A DNA stretch of 64,000 nucleotides from Staphylotrichum longicolle (lineage: Eukaryota > Ascomycota > Sordariomycetes > Sordariales > Chaetomiaceae). This document shows, piece by piece, positions 45,956 through 57,853 of this stretch; within the stretch, counting starts at the first letter, position 1; each line of letters starts with the position of its first letter. Made by a program: the position numbers and the translations under genes. Under the pieces are notes generated by a model. That model did no database searches. It was not told the origin of the DNA and worked only from the letters and a program-made list of their open reading frames with translations. The DNA is taken from assembly GCA_019096155.1 (NCBI GenBank), contig JAHCVI010000001.1, positions 3,720,001-3,784,000 on the forward strand, written 5' to 3'.

Positions 45956-47151
45956 TTTGCAGACCGAATGGGCTCAGATGAATCTGCGAAGGATCAGTCG
46001 GAGTTGAGTCGAGTCCGTCGATTCGACGGTTAGATAAACTGGCATCGAGTCGATGGTCCGCTCCAAGGGTTATCGTTTCTGTCAAGGGTTAATTGCTGCA
46101 GAGGGTCGAGAACTGTAGAGGAAACTGGTGAAGACTCGAGACTTCGAGGGATGGAGCCGAGGAGTTGTAGATTCGCAAAAAAAGCCAAGGGCGGACGAGG
46201 AGATCGAGGCAAGACCGCCACCTTGGAATCATGGAACAAACTGGCAAAGGAAAGGAAGACTTAATGGATATGTGGTGTTGACAATCTGAATGGTGTCTGG
46301 TCAGAGCCGAGAATTGGAAGTGAGCGTTGGGAATGAGGCTCAGGAAGAAAACAAGTCTCGTAGTGAGAATCGACTGCTGAGTGCTAAGTTGGGTCGGGAA
46401 GGTACCGGCCCCCACTGATCACTGAACAGCCAACCTGTTTTGGGAGCGTTTATTCTTCAAAATCGACCGTTTTCTTTTAAACTTGCCCTCAGCACCAACA
46501 TTACCGCCCAGCCTCCAACTGGAGACGTCTGGCACTCACCGAGCATGCACACGCCCTTCATGGATACATCAACACTGGAACCGTCGAGTTGCAGTGATAC
46601 ATGAATTCCTTGTCGAAGTATTTTGTACCTATCTGTCTCTTGTCCCCCACACGCTATAATTTAAATGGGAGGTGTGAATGCGACTTGACAGGCACCCTCG
46701 CGCAGGTTTGATGACCCAAGGAATAGACTTGAACCAACAGGAGAGAGATTGTGTGTGGGCTTTGAGTGTTGTCAGTCAAGTCGGTATCATTCGACCGTAT
46801 TATTTATGGACCTCCTCATGCCAACTGCCAGGCGCCTCTGTTAGGCAATGCACAGTGCTCGGCGTGGTGTTTTGTTTAATTGACCCACTGGCCAATCGCA
46901 ATGTCGGTGCAAGTTTCCCGCCGCAACCACCTCCAGCAACAGAACAGGAACAGAACAGCAGCAGAACAGGGCTCGAGGAATCTCAGCCCTCTGATCCCTC
47001 CCACCATTTTCCATCCAAACAATCTTTGCCGATTTTTATTCCAGTTTTCTTCATTGTCACCTTGCGCACGCCCATCGTCGCGCTCTGCGACCTGCCTCAA
47101 CTTGGAGCGGAACACTGCAAATCGCAAACTCGCATTTTCTCAAGTTCTCTT
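45956..47151. other. Divergent promoter region, 1.2 kb
   Basis: No gene recognised between two divergent unknown genes. An AT-rich word (TATAATTTAAAT) lies at 46655-46666, too far from either start to call. The final 250 bp before 47152 are C/A-rich leader-like sequence. Confidence 0.4.
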
Positions 47152-48227
47152 ATGATGGCGCCGCACGTGGAAGCTCACTCATCAGCGACAACTCGACCTG
47201 GTACAATGCTTCCCAGGATTGTCGTCACCGCTGCATCGCCAAGATCGTCGTCCGCTTCGGCCTTAGCACCCTCCCCTCCTCATCAGACACTGAAACCCAG
47301 CAAGACAAGCAAGAAGCTCAACCTCGACGCTGGACAAGAGCGCATGTTCCGCTGCTATGCAGGATTCTGTGCCTGCACAATCAACTATCTGAGACACCAG
47401 GATGAAGCCTTGGCGGAGATCTCGATTGTCGAACTCGACCTGCAATCCGGGAATGCATCGGACGGGGGTCCTCGCTTCATTGAACCTGTTCCGTCAATGG
47501 AAATGGACGCGTTTGTGTCTCGAGAGGAGCCTTGGAAGAGGTACAGTCTCGGCCCGGAAGAGGGCGAGGAGCGGCCCGAAAACAGGGAAGGACAACACTG
47601 GGCCGAGGATTACATGTTCCATGAAGGCGCTTTCATGTTTAATGCGCTCAAGACATTTGCTTCCGCACGGTCTGGGGGCTATTTCAACCCATGCTGGAAT
47701 ACGGTTTGCGGGTGGGTTTCTACTGCCTTTATTTCTCACTGGCTGCTCCTGTGCTGACCAGCATTATCAGATTCAACCCCACAATATTCAACCTCCATTT
47801 CTGTTCCCCGCGGGACCTACGACGGTGGCTTGTCCACTCAACGATGGAAACTAGGGAAGGGGTAAAACCCCACATCCAGGTTCTCCTGCACGGCATGGTA
47901 CCTCTCCAAGAGGACACCCTCACCGTCGGAGAGATGGCCGTGGCTACGGGTATGATTGCAATTCGTCGGTATTTTGAAAAGTTCAACCACCACCGATACA
48001 TTCCCATCACCATCTTTTCCGCCGCATGCCGCCAACTGCGCATTGTGCAGGTCTGGCACGACAAGGACAAGCCGCTCGCCATCAACGTCCGCCGCTCCCG
48101 CATTGTTGACTTTGCCGAGGGCTGGGAAGCCAACCGGAAGGACTGGATCGACATCCTCTGCTGGTTGGTGGGCAAGCCGGTCGGTGAGATGGTGGAAGGC
48201 CCAAGTTGGGGAGGCAAAGAGTCATGA
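47152..48227 (+). CDS. Fungal protein of unknown function
   Basis: Predicted 338-aa protein from exons 47152-47711 and 47771-48227; the 59-bp intron has a GTGCTGACC branch site and keeps the frame. The start is the first of two consecutive ATGs. Residues 1-60 are Ser/Pro/Thr-rich. The remainder looks globular: CYAGFCACTINYLRHQDEAL, HIQVLLHGMVPLQEDTLTV, MIAIRRYFEKFNHHRYIPI and FSAACRQLRIVQVWHD, ending with a Trp-containing segment WIDILCWLVG. I recognise no enzyme motif. After the stop at 48225-48227 another frame remains open to 48438 with an acidic Ser/Asp-rich composition typical of eukaryotic protein tails, so the true C-terminus may be longer if one base is missing near 48215. The gene diverges from the one ending at 44332; a shared role is possible but unproven. 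Confidence 0.65.
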
Positions 48228-49379
48228 GGAGGAAGCAACAAGCAACCAGCAAGACATTGAGCAGGCGAGCAGCAGCCATTCCGACAGCAGCGACCCGGGC
48301 GCCAGCCACTCAGACAGCAATCACTCGGACAGCGATGATTCAGAGAACTCAATCCGCGACCACACCGAGAAAACTCCATGCACCAACCAGGACAAGACGC
48401 CTGAAGAGACGCTCTCTCCTCCATCGTCGACAACTTGAGTAGTTCAGCACAGAGCGTGAGGAGTTGGAATACCGCAGCTGTGAGGTCGCGAGCACAGCAG
48501 CGACTCTGACAATGTCATGACGAGTGTACAAATAACGCGAGGAACCCACGATTCTGTTCTGGCTCACTCTTACTGGTAGGCAATCCTAATCACCTCGTTG
48601 GCAGGAGATGTATACTGACCAGGTTCAAACAGGGCGATGTTGCATCCATCTGCGTGGCCGATGCATCGCCGCACCCCGGCCATTTTCATTGTCGGCATCA
48701 TGCAAAATATCCACCCACACATCTTTGCGACTTGATCCAGCAGTCAGTCCCTTGTTGCCATGTCGAGTGGATGTGGTTGTTCAGGCGTCCTAGGACTCGC
48801 GGAGCGATTGCGATGCTGCGCCTTTGGGTCAGTAGGACACGGTTAATATGTTGGGATACCGTTTGGCGTTGTTGGAGAATGGGAGCGGAGAAAGAGACGG
48901 TGGGTATGTGTTTGGCGTTTGGGGCTATGGGCCTGTATCATTAAATTGTATGGTGGGCACATCGCGGCTTGTTCGGAACAGGGAACCATTGTGTTAGAGA
49001 TCGGAACAGGCCAGACGGCAGGTTATCTTGGAGTTGAGGGGTTGTCAGAATGGAACGCGTGGATTATCAAGCATAGCAGTGTACCATCAACGATTTAATC
49101 TCCCGGACCTGCCTCTTGTGCGACACCCAAATGAGAGTTGGAGTCCGAGACAGCCGTCATTTCACACCGTGCCGTCTTCCGGCGGCAGCCTGCCAAGCCT
49201 GTGCCTGACAGTGGATTTACAAACCCCTGCAGCCACAAGACAACGCGCATCCGCGTCTCCATTTCAGGTGTGCAACTTCTTCACCTCACTCCACTAACCT
49301 CACCTCACCAACACACCAGACATCAACATCTCTACACTCCCACACAACAACCCGATAACAATCTACAGCCACCGCCAAA
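48228..49379. other. Intergenic, possible displaced tail at its start
   Basis: 48228-48438 may be a frame-displaced C-terminal tail of the preceding gene (Ser/Asp repeats such as HSDSSDPGASHSDSNHSDS). The rest shows no gene. 49260-49379 is C/A-rich leader sequence of the next gene. Confidence 0.4.
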
Positions 49380-50086
49380 ATGCCAATCACCCTCCCCGTT
49401 TCCACCCCCTCCGGCCCTACCGGCACCACCACCACCCCCCCTTCCCACTCTAACAACCCCCTCCACGGCCATCTCACAACCCTAAAATCCCACCTCTTCC
49501 GCCCCCTCGACCTCTCCACCACCCGCGGGAAGTGCGCCGCCGCCACCGTCGTCTGCCGCGTCCTCTACGGCCTCGTGCACTCCGTCCTGTTCGGCGTGCT
49601 CCGCAAGGGCAGCTCGGCCGCGTGGGGGCTCTTTTACTTGATCGTCGACCCGGTGGTGGTGATCACGGCGGTGCGGTTGATTGAGGCGGCTGTGGGAGGG
49701 AGGAGGGTTTTCGGGCGGCGGATCGTAAGTGGATCTTTTTTTTTTTTTTTCAATCTTTTTCGTTGTTATCGGTTTTGTCTGTGATGGAGTCTGGTGTGGG
49801 GTAGGGAGGAGGGCTGGTTGGGAGTTGGTGTTTGCAGTGGGAAATTGCTTGCTAACGAACGAGGATGCGTGTTTAGGGGGAGGGGTTCTTCGACTTGTTC
49901 ATGGTTGCCTGTGGCGTGGTGCATGTGCTGTATTTGGTGTTCTTGTTCTTCATGGTTGTGTCGTTTGCCATCTTCTTTGGGGTGACGGGGGGCACGTTCA
50001 TGACGATTGTTGGGGCGGTGATCTTGCCGGTGGCCGTATTGGCGTTGATGCCGGAGGACGATGGAGAGGGTTTGGGTCTGCCGTAG
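49380..50086 (+). CDS. Small fungal membrane protein
   Basis: Predicted 184-aa protein from exons 49380-49724 and 49877-50086. The 152-bp intron has donor GTAAGT, a poly-T run and a GCTAACGA branch site before GTTTAG. The N-terminal 45 residues are Ser/Thr/Pro-rich. Three to four hydrophobic segments follow: LYGLVHSVLFGVL, GLFYLIVDPVVVITAV, VHVLYLVFLFFMVVSFAIFF and FMTIVGAVILPVAVLAL, ending in a short acidic tail (MPEDDGEGLGLP). No transporter or enzyme signature is visible; the function is unknown. The codon usage and clean splice sites support a real gene. Confidence 0.7.
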
Positions 50087-50957
50087 GGGGTGGACAAACC
50101 GGGAGTTTGGCTGGGATCAGGAGGCGGATTGGATCACCTTCAGATGCGGAATCTACACAGTAATCGGGATATGCGCACTTTGCAGACAAGGGATGTAGAA
50201 CCAGAGCACACGACAGTGGGAATGGTAGAGTGTAGTATTCAATTCCACCTGGCGTGCTCGCCGGAGCCCCATGGCCACCTCTGCTCTCTCGGCCTGTCTG
50301 TATCAACCATCACAAGCTGCCTTCTCATCAGGGAACCGATCAAGACCACTGCACTTTACGGTCGGGGTTTGTTGGTCGGCTGCCCCATCGAGGCCTTGCC
50401 CGTCATCCCAGCTGCATCACCAGAGTGGGAAGCCCTGGCAAGGTTCTGATCCGGGCCACTCGTCAAGTCCGAACGCTGCTCACTGGTGCCCATGGTGCCC
50501 ATCGCCGCGTTCAGGGCGGGCTTCCTATCCTCCTGGAGGGCTGTCGGTGGGATGAGCTTCAAGCCTCTCAGCTGGGCAGGATGGGAACGTACGCTCCTTG
50601 TCCGTCCTGGTCACCTTTTCGGCCCCCTTCTTCATCGTGTCCTTGATCTTGTCCATCTTGTGATAGAGTACTGTATGCGGATTGTATTTGGAGGAAAAGA
50701 GGTGGCGCCGTGTTGGTAGATTGACGGCAGAATGGACGTTGCCGGAACTGGGGTTGACTCTGATGGTGGAACGGCTGTGGTCGTCGTTGTGATGTCATCT
50801 CCCATGACACGCCAAGCTTCTCGGCCACCTTAAGATCCAGACCGTTTCCGCACAATGGCCAGCCCGCCCGAAGTGTTCTGCGAGAAGGGACTGTGGGAGA
50901 GTTCCATAAAAGAGGGACCGCTCTATTGATGGATCCGCGGCAAGTTCGTGACGACGT
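50087..50957. other. Spacer with one doubtful small gene
   Basis: Apart from the doubtful small minus-strand gene listed at 50356-50656, nothing recognisable. The region separates the small membrane protein (plus) from the augmin-like gene (minus). Confidence 0.4.
50356..50656 (-). CDS. Doubtful small hydrophilic protein
   Basis: An ATG at 50656 begins MDKIKDTMKKGAEK; with an 82-bp GT-AG intron (50533-50614) this joins in frame to EDRKPALNAAMGTMG and runs to a TAA at 50356-50358, giving 72 aa. The product is hydrophilic with a Gly/Ser/Thr/Met-rich C-terminus, reminiscent of small stress-related proteins common in filamentous fungi. The intron lacks a strong CTRAC branch site, and the alternative acceptor at CCCAG would also keep the frame. 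It may be chance. Confidence 0.3.
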
Positions 50958-52709
50958 TCATGAACCCCATCGGCTGACGAGTTCGTCCCTCTTCGCGTTC
51001 TTGCCCCGCAGCTTAGCCACGTTGGCATCAATGCCTTTGAGCTTCCCCTCCACAGCTGCCAACTCTTGGGACAGTACGGCAATGGATCCATCAATCTCTG
51101 GATCCACAAGTCGGACATTCCCAAACGGGCTCTCGGCCAGGATGGAGTCACGAACCAGCTGAATCGCCAGCTTGCCGTCGGCAACTTGCTTTGTCGCTGT
51201 GCTCTCGAAGGTCTCCTGAACGTTCTGCGCAACGTCGTGCAACTTTACCCGGCGGCTGGCAAGCGCCGAGGCCAGCTCCTTGGACTGGGCATGCACGTCT
51301 GTGGGTGCTTCCTCGTCCTGGGGAAGACTGATGGCAAGAATGCGCAGAATCTCTTCGAGCGGCGGCTCGTCGCTAATCCCGGGCGCACCAGACGAATACC
51401 GCGATCGCTGCTTGGGCCGAGGACGGACTGGAGACATGAGGTCTTCTCGCGTGACACTCTTCTGTTGTGCATGGGATGCATCGGACGCCGCCGAAGCTTG
51501 CGTGTCGAGTTCGCACTTGGCCATCTCAAGGACTGATGTGGCGGCAAGTTGCCACGCCCTGAAGGCATCCAGCCGCGCCATCAGGTCCTGTGCGCGGTCG
51601 ATGAGGTAGTCAAGGCATTCGTGAATCTGACTTGTCAGCTGAGCGTGACTTATCCACCTCGGTGGAACTCACATAGCTGGTGGCTTGGGCAGATCTCGCC
51701 AAGCCATGGCCGTTCTTTGCTGCAATACGCTTGAGAGCAGGCTCCAGGAACTGCTGCTCAGTGGTCATCTGGGCGACCGGAAGAATCTCTGTGTAGAGGG
51801 ACTCGAGCTCCTCTTGTAGCGCAGAGACCTCGCCGGCCGACACTCGAGCAGCGGCCCCTGATTGCGCCGACAGTTCGAGAGACTCGAGAAAAATGCGATC
51901 CAGTTTCGTTCGGATTCCCTCCACCGTGTACTTGATCAGCCTGGCGCACGTCTCTCGCAAAATGCTAACATCGCTTTGTTCTTCCGGGTCTTCGGTTTCT
52001 AGCTCCCATCCGAGTTTCTGGAGGCTGGACAAAAGTTTGTCATCGGAGCAAAACAGCGTCTCCACCGTCTGCTGGATGGTTGCACCGGCCCCGGTTGATT
52101 GCTGGTCGAGCTCGTTGATGCGAGAGCTCAAAGACTGTGCTAGCTCGTCTGCCTGGTCACACGTTAACGCAAAGCCCCTACAAAACCTGATGAGTCCACG
52201 CTGAGCGCACCCTTGACGCAAGGTCCCTGCGTTGAACCTGCCACTTCCGGGCCTGCCCTGCTGTGATGGCGGCGGTCTCCTCGTTGCTCTGGCGGGTAGC
52301 AGTCACGAGGCGGTCAAGGGCCTCCTGCTGGAGCTTGAGGGTTTCGGTGTGGTTGGTGATGGCTCGGGTGGAGCGGTTCAGTTCCTCAATGGCATCCTTG
52401 ATCTCGTGGTCGCTCAGGACACGAGCTGTGGTGAGGTCTGACGACATGGCGAGCCTTTCGGCCAGACCTGCCTCCTCGAGGGCGGCATATCTGATTGGCG
52501 ATAGTCAGCATGTGTGCGGTGAGGAATGACTGGGAAATCACCGACTGGCTCAGTTCGTCGGGCGTGAGAAGTGTGTCCGGGGTGAGGTGGGCCGTGGCCC
52601 AGCGCACAAGGTCGGCCGAACGAGGCCCCGAGAGCGCCGCCCTCACCGCTGCTGCATCAAATGATGCGTCGTACACCCGCAAAACGCGGAGTAATGCTTC
52701 GCTGTCCAT
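50958..52709 (-). CDS. Coiled-coil protein resembling augmin subunit 3 (HAUS3)
   Basis: Predicted 530-aa protein from exons 52709-52546, 52490-52211, 52152-51673 and 51626-50958; introns of 55, 58, 46 and branch sites GCTGAC/GTTAAC fit the frame. The N-terminal 60 residues (LVRWATAHLTPDTLLTPDELSQYAALEEAG) resemble the start of animal HAUS3, where a Phe/Trp segment is followed by L-x-x-x-E-L and an L-E-x-x-G helix. Nearly all the remainder is predicted coiled coil: EIKDAIEELNRSTRAITNH, QQEALDRLVTATRQSNEE, LSSRINELDQQS and LEELESLY-like heptads. HAUS3 is part of the augmin complex, which recruits gamma-tubulin to spindle microtubules; augmin has been reported in Aspergillus nidulans. The assignment is from memory of HAUS3 and is tentative; another kinetochore or spindle coiled-coil protein is possible. 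Confidence 0.6.
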
Positions 52710-55355
52710 TCCAAACCGAGAGTATACACTGCGTCACTGCGTCAAGAGAAAGAAAAGCGCAGGTGGAACTCTCCAGTGACCACATGTGGCTTTCGTGAAA
52801 GTCGACGTCGTCCTCGCCAAAAGTTGGCTGTGGAGTTTGTTGTTGGACCCCTTGGACCCCAAGACCCCTGAAACATCTGCCGGACTGCCCCGCGCTAATG
52901 GTGAGCTATGAACACGATGTGGCCCGAGCTTGCACGCCAAGTCTCGGCAACTTCTGGGCTGCACCTGCGCTGTCCTGCAGCCCTGACGTCCACCGAACTG
53001 GGTTGCATCCAAGCACGGCAGGACACCTCATGAGAGCTCGCCTCGTTCCTTCTCTTGTTATTACGTCCGTAGGCAGCGATCGCAAGTTCGCCTCCAGCAG
53101 TCGACTGTCGTTTCCCGAAATGACCTGGGAGCGCGTGGTGGGCAGGCAGCCACGTCCTTCTCTTGAGTTCCTGGATTCCCGACTCACTTTCGCTCGCTGC
53201 ACACAATCTCGCCCTTGACCTCGAAGTTACCTACCTGAGGTTCCCTGCAAGTTGTGGGACAGAGAGAGTAGCCTCGCTTCGGACGATTCCAGGTTGCTGT
53301 TCGCAGCAGTTTGTCACACCCAACCTCACAACTTCACCTTCCCCTTTTTCTTCAACCTACGCTCTCAACCCCAGACTTACCCTCTGAAGCGTTGTCGTTG
53401 TCTGTCCCGCATCCGCATCTCGGATCCAACAAGGGATTGCCGAGTGGCAACGGGCCTTGGGAACCCCGACTATCAGTCTGGGCATTTTTAACCGAGCGTT
53501 ATGGATCGGAGTCAAGCTCATGTGCTCTCTCGTGGCAGCAAGCATCTCGAGGGTCAACGGCAGGCAGGCTGACACCAGTCCGTCCGCATCTGAAGCCAGG
53601 TCCCCACACCGACGATGACATTTACAATTCTTCTCTTCTCCTTCAACTCCTTGGCACAGTATCAGACCCTGGCAACGGTTGGGTATAGGATGTCATTGTG
53701 AGACTCCAGTTCAGAGCCCCTGGGATGCTCTAAGCCGCGAGGGAGCGCGTCACAGTCTTCTTCAAGCAAGTGCTCCGCGGAAACAGGACGGGGCGAGCTC
53801 CCTAGCCACGATTCAGCTGCTCTGAAGCGAACTCCTCTGGAGCTCATCGTCCGATTTAGCTTTGCGAGGCAGCACAAGCACAGCGTGGTGGATGTGAGTT
53901 TGTCCAACGGCCTCACAGCGTGGCATCTTTCTCCGATTCCTGTGTCAGAGGTCAGACAGCCCTCGATGCTTGCAACTTGCCCCGCTGCGGGATGGTCAAA
54001 ACGTGATACCACCACGCGTTTGGACAGCCGCGGCTCGACCGCAGCCAACCGTTTTTCGCGAGGCGGCGAGGTGCATATCCGTTACCACACGCCGGGGCCC
54101 TGCGGCTTTCCACTGCGCTCTTGACGGCTACGTCGCCGGCTGGTTTTATGCTACTCTTCTCGTTTGTGGCCGCCACCATAACCAGGCCTCATTGGTTTGC
54201 GCCCTCAGCTTTCTGATCAGGGTTTGTGGCGGGCAATCCATGACCGCCCGGGGATTCGGAAGCATCAGACGCCGATCTGCACTGTTGCCCGTTCAACAGT
54301 CCGGATGAGCTACCTCCAGCCTCTTCATCCTCGCGGTGTGGTTGGCACCCACGTACCCAATCCCAGCACCGTTTGTCAGGAGCCGCAGTGGCGTCCATAT
54401 GCCGGCATGGCAAGCCATCCGTCGGTTTCGGCTCTTCTGCCGGTCCTCTAAGTGGGGCATGCCCGTCATTGCTTGATGTGGACAGCTAGAACATGCACCC
54501 TGTTTGAGCTCTCTTGGAGAGTGCGAGATGTTACGACCTCAAGCCTTGGGACGACAAGACGTCGCCTCTCAAGCCAACGGTTCGGGCTGTCTCGGCAGCT
54601 TAGGATGCGCCGGCTTGGCCGCAGAATTTGCTCCCGTCTCCCGTCCCGCTGTTCGGGGAGCGCACAACACGCCGGCTCGCTTCATGCGGTGCTCGGTTCC
54701 TGGGCTTTGTGTACTTGCTGTTTGACCCATTCTGCAAGCAGTCGCAGCCCGGGAGTGTCTCCCCAGAGTTGATGGCCAGCTTTGCCCCGGAGAAGGATAC
54801 TCTACACCGACATGTTGACGTGTCGCCTCAGGATGTCACTGACGTGCATGTCGTGGGTCCTTGCCGGCAAACACAGCCTTCTGCGACACCCTGATCTAGA
54901 CCGTTGATTCGTTCGAGGCTGTTCGGATTCTCATTGCCTAATGCACCGGGCTGAAGGGTGTCTCCGTAGCCACGGCGAGAACCCCGAACTACTCCTGATC
55001 AGTGCTGGCGCAGCGTTCGTACCAGGCCACTTCAGCTCAGGACGGAATTGGGCCCAAGGTGTCCACCCGGGCTTCACCGTCAAGACGGCTACGTGAACAA
55101 GGACACGGGAAACACAAACCCGAGGCCCGCTGCGGCGTGTGTTCCAGACGCCACGAGCTGTTGCCGCTGCTGTCCCCTTAAGTGCAACTGTCGCCATCCT
55201 CCTTTGCTCCCAGGTTTCATCCACCGCCGTGTCTCACTGCTCAGCATGTGTGTGTACCTGTGTGAGAAGCAAACAAGCTGCCGTCCAGTTATTGCCTTGC
55301 GGCGAACGTACATTTCTCCGAGTGCCGGTGCCGTGGTGCCGGGTGTTAGACGGGA
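52710..55355. other. 2.65-kb gene-free region
   Basis: No frame on either strand is convincing. Frames of 100-143 codons overlap one another and lack conserved blocks or splice sites. GC content is normal. The first 200 bp are the promoter side of the augmin-like gene and the last 150 bp that of the LrgB-like gene. Confidence 0.4.
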
Positions 55356-56519
55356 ATGTCTTCCTCATCACCCGTGCACTCGTTTCCCAGCACAAGTGTT
55401 GGAGCGACACAACCAGCATTCCAAGATCGGCGAGAAGCACTCAAAAAGCTTCAAGATGGACTTGCTGCGGTCTTCATAGCGTTTCTTGCCCAGCTGCTGA
55501 TAGGCGGAATCCAACTTGGTTTGGACCAAGTAAAGTCCGACTTTCCCGCCCCTATACTCGCCATGGCCGGAGTGTTTTTGGTGTTTGCGATAGGCGGATG
55601 TGCGATTCCGGAACTCGAGGAGTTTTACAAGAAACGATTAAAACGTGCCGTAAGTGACCTGGCTTCAAATCCGTGAATGATGAGACGCTGATCAAAGTAG
55701 ACGGAGCTTCTGAACCGCTATATGTCCATCGGGTTCACGATTCCGGTCGTCATGCTCTGCCGCGGCCCCTTTTCAGACACTCACAGCATTGGCATGATTG
55801 TCGTCGGATTTGGTAAGCGATTGTGCCACTTCGGTCAAGAGTCTCTGGCTGACGATCAAAAGTACTAACCGGCTTGTTCAACACCGTTTTTGCCTACTTT
55901 CTTGCCCTCCCGATTCAGTGTTTGATGGTTCGGCATGACAAGCGGTTGTGGGTAGATAGCCACACCGATATTGAAAAGGGGGAGGTGCAACAAAACAAAT
56001 CCCACAAACCAGCAAAGACATTCTGCGAGGGATCCCCCACGGGCAGTTCCCTCACTGTTGGAGTCGATTGCTCAAGCGAATCTTCCTCCGCCGACGATGC
56101 TACCCCGGAACCTCTCATGACCGGCCACTCTATACCAAACTCTCTTTCCCTCCAGGCCCGGCTCGGCACCTTCGCCCTCCACCACCCCATCCTCCTTCTC
56201 AGTTGGGTTTCTACCCTCGCCCTCGGTCTCCCTCTTCGCTGCGCCCTCCACTACGACGTGCCCCTCGCCACCACTCTCCTCCTCTCCATCTGGCTCACCA
56301 TTCTCGCCCTCCAAACCGCCATCAAATCCAGCCTGTCCCTCGCTCCCTGGCAGCTCACCCTCCTCGCTTCCCTCTCCAACTCCGTCCTCTGGACAGCCCT
56401 CGCAATGATCGCCTACATCTTTGCCGACGCGTCCCTCAGCCACCGCCCCCTCGCGACCATGCTCGACACCCTGCAAACGCACACCCCACTCTCCACCCTC
56501 CTCCTCGTCCATGCGTCCC

Positions 56520-56551
<32 letters not shown>

Positions 56552-57379
56552 CCCGCGCAGACAAACCACTTCATGGCAGCAGGCGACCTCGCCACCACCC
56601 TTCTCAACTCGGGGCTCGTGGCATGGGGCCTCAAGCTCTACGAGCACCGCGCGCGCCTTCTGCCGCCGCACCGTCTCAGCGCCGCGCTCGCGCTGGGGAA
56701 CGTGGCGTGCGGCCCTTTGCTCGCGCACGCGCTGGGCGTCGCCCTCGAGCAGGGCGCTGGCGTTCGCGGCGCGCAGCGTGACGATTGCGTTGGCGGGACC
56801 CGTGATGGGGATGTTGGGCGGGGATGGCGGGCTCGGCGCGGCGATGGTGGTGGGGAGTGGGATTGTGTATCAGATGGGATGGGGTTTGGGGTCGGGGGGT
56901 GGTTGGAGGGGAGGGTGTTGAAGGGGTTGGGGATGGGATGGGGTATGAGGGGTAGTAGTGGTGGTGGTGAGGCTGATGAGGAGGGCGATGGGAACGGGTT
57001 GCGTGGGGCGGGGACGGTGATTCATGAGCAGCAGCCGCAGCAGCAGCCTCGGGGCAGGGAAGGAGATCGAGGTGACACAGACACAGACACAGACACCGAG
57101 ACACGGGAACGGACACGGACAGACGCGAGCAGCGAGGCGGGGCGGAGCGCGGCCGTAACTGTGGCACAACGACAAGGCGCGAACGACCCACGGACTGTGG
57201 CTGCGGGCGTCACGGTCGGTGTCAACGCCGCGGCGATGGGCACGGCGTATCTATATGAAGTGCAGAGCGAGGCGGCGCCGTACGCTGCGCTGTCGATGAT
57301 TGCGCTGGGTGTCATGACAGTGGTGTTTTCGAGCATCTCGCCGCTCGCGCGGTGGGTTGTGGATCGCGTCGCGGCTTGA
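55356..57379 (+). CDS. LrgB-like membrane protein with frame disruption
   Basis: Fungal member of the LrgA/LrgB-like family (plant relative PLGG1). Exons 55356-55649, 55701-55812 and a long third exon from 55863. Exon 1 encodes the LrgA-like helices (VFIAFLAQLLIGG, LAMAGVFLVFAIGG) and exon 2 MSIGFTIPVVMLCRGPF. The third exon holds the LrgB half: LRCALHYDVPLATTLLLSIWL, then poly-Ser from an ATC microsatellite. At about 56735-56745 the frame must move by one base, because the family core ARSVTIALAGPVMGMLGG lies in another frame; later VAAGVTVGVNAAAMGTAYLYE and the final helices are back in the first frame, which is continuously open to TGA/TAG-free 57379. Between them is a Gly/Asp/Thr-rich tract. 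Family members export glycolate/glycerate in plants and affect cell lysis in bacteria; the fungal role is unknown. It is broken, mis-assembled, or has unseen introns. Confidence 0.75.
56521..56550. repeat. (ATC)10 microsatellite in coding sequence
   Basis: Ten perfect ATC units, read as a poly-Ser run in the LrgB-like gene. Length variation here would change the protein by whole residues. Confidence 0.95.
57074..57098. repeat. (GACACA)n hexamer run in coding sequence
   Basis: About four units of GACACA, read as alternating Asp-Thr in the LrgB-like gene, inside the insert that separates the two conserved LrgB blocks. Confidence 0.85.
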
Positions 57380-57853
57380 GGTACATAAGGCGATTTGGAT
57401 ATACTGAAAAAGTGTCTTGGAACAAATGGGGAGGATATTTGTTCTGAGGGTAGGCAATTGTAGCTTAAGATTCAGGAATACTGCCGTTGTTTACTGCGGT
57501 GAGGATGAAGGTCGCTCTCGCCAAGGCGAACTGGTAAACAGACGCAACGAGAGACGCCAGGGAATATACGGTCAACTGTAGTGACGCGGCGACCTTGTAC
57601 TTCGCATAGCTGCATAAGAAGTTTGAAGTTTGGTCAACAACTGCGTATTGCTGCTGCAAGGCCTCACACAATCGACACCAAATACGGGCTTGCGCTCCGA
57701 TGCAGAGAACTCCTGCTATAGTGTTGTTTCTGCCATGAAGCCCCAGCGCTGTCGCACTGCCTGCTTTTCGGCCTGGAGGGAAATATGGATGCACACCAGA
57801 ATCAGGTAATCGGGGGGAGTATCACACATATCGTTTTCGTCGTCAAGTCGACC
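57380..57853. other. Convergent 3' spacer
   Basis: No gene recognised in 474 bp between the LrgB-like gene (plus) and the Pin1 gene (minus). Confidence 0.45.

Noticed and set aside
56413..56634. Poly-Asp frame on the minus strand
   Set aside because: It is the reverse reading of the (ATC)10 run inside the LrgB-like gene.
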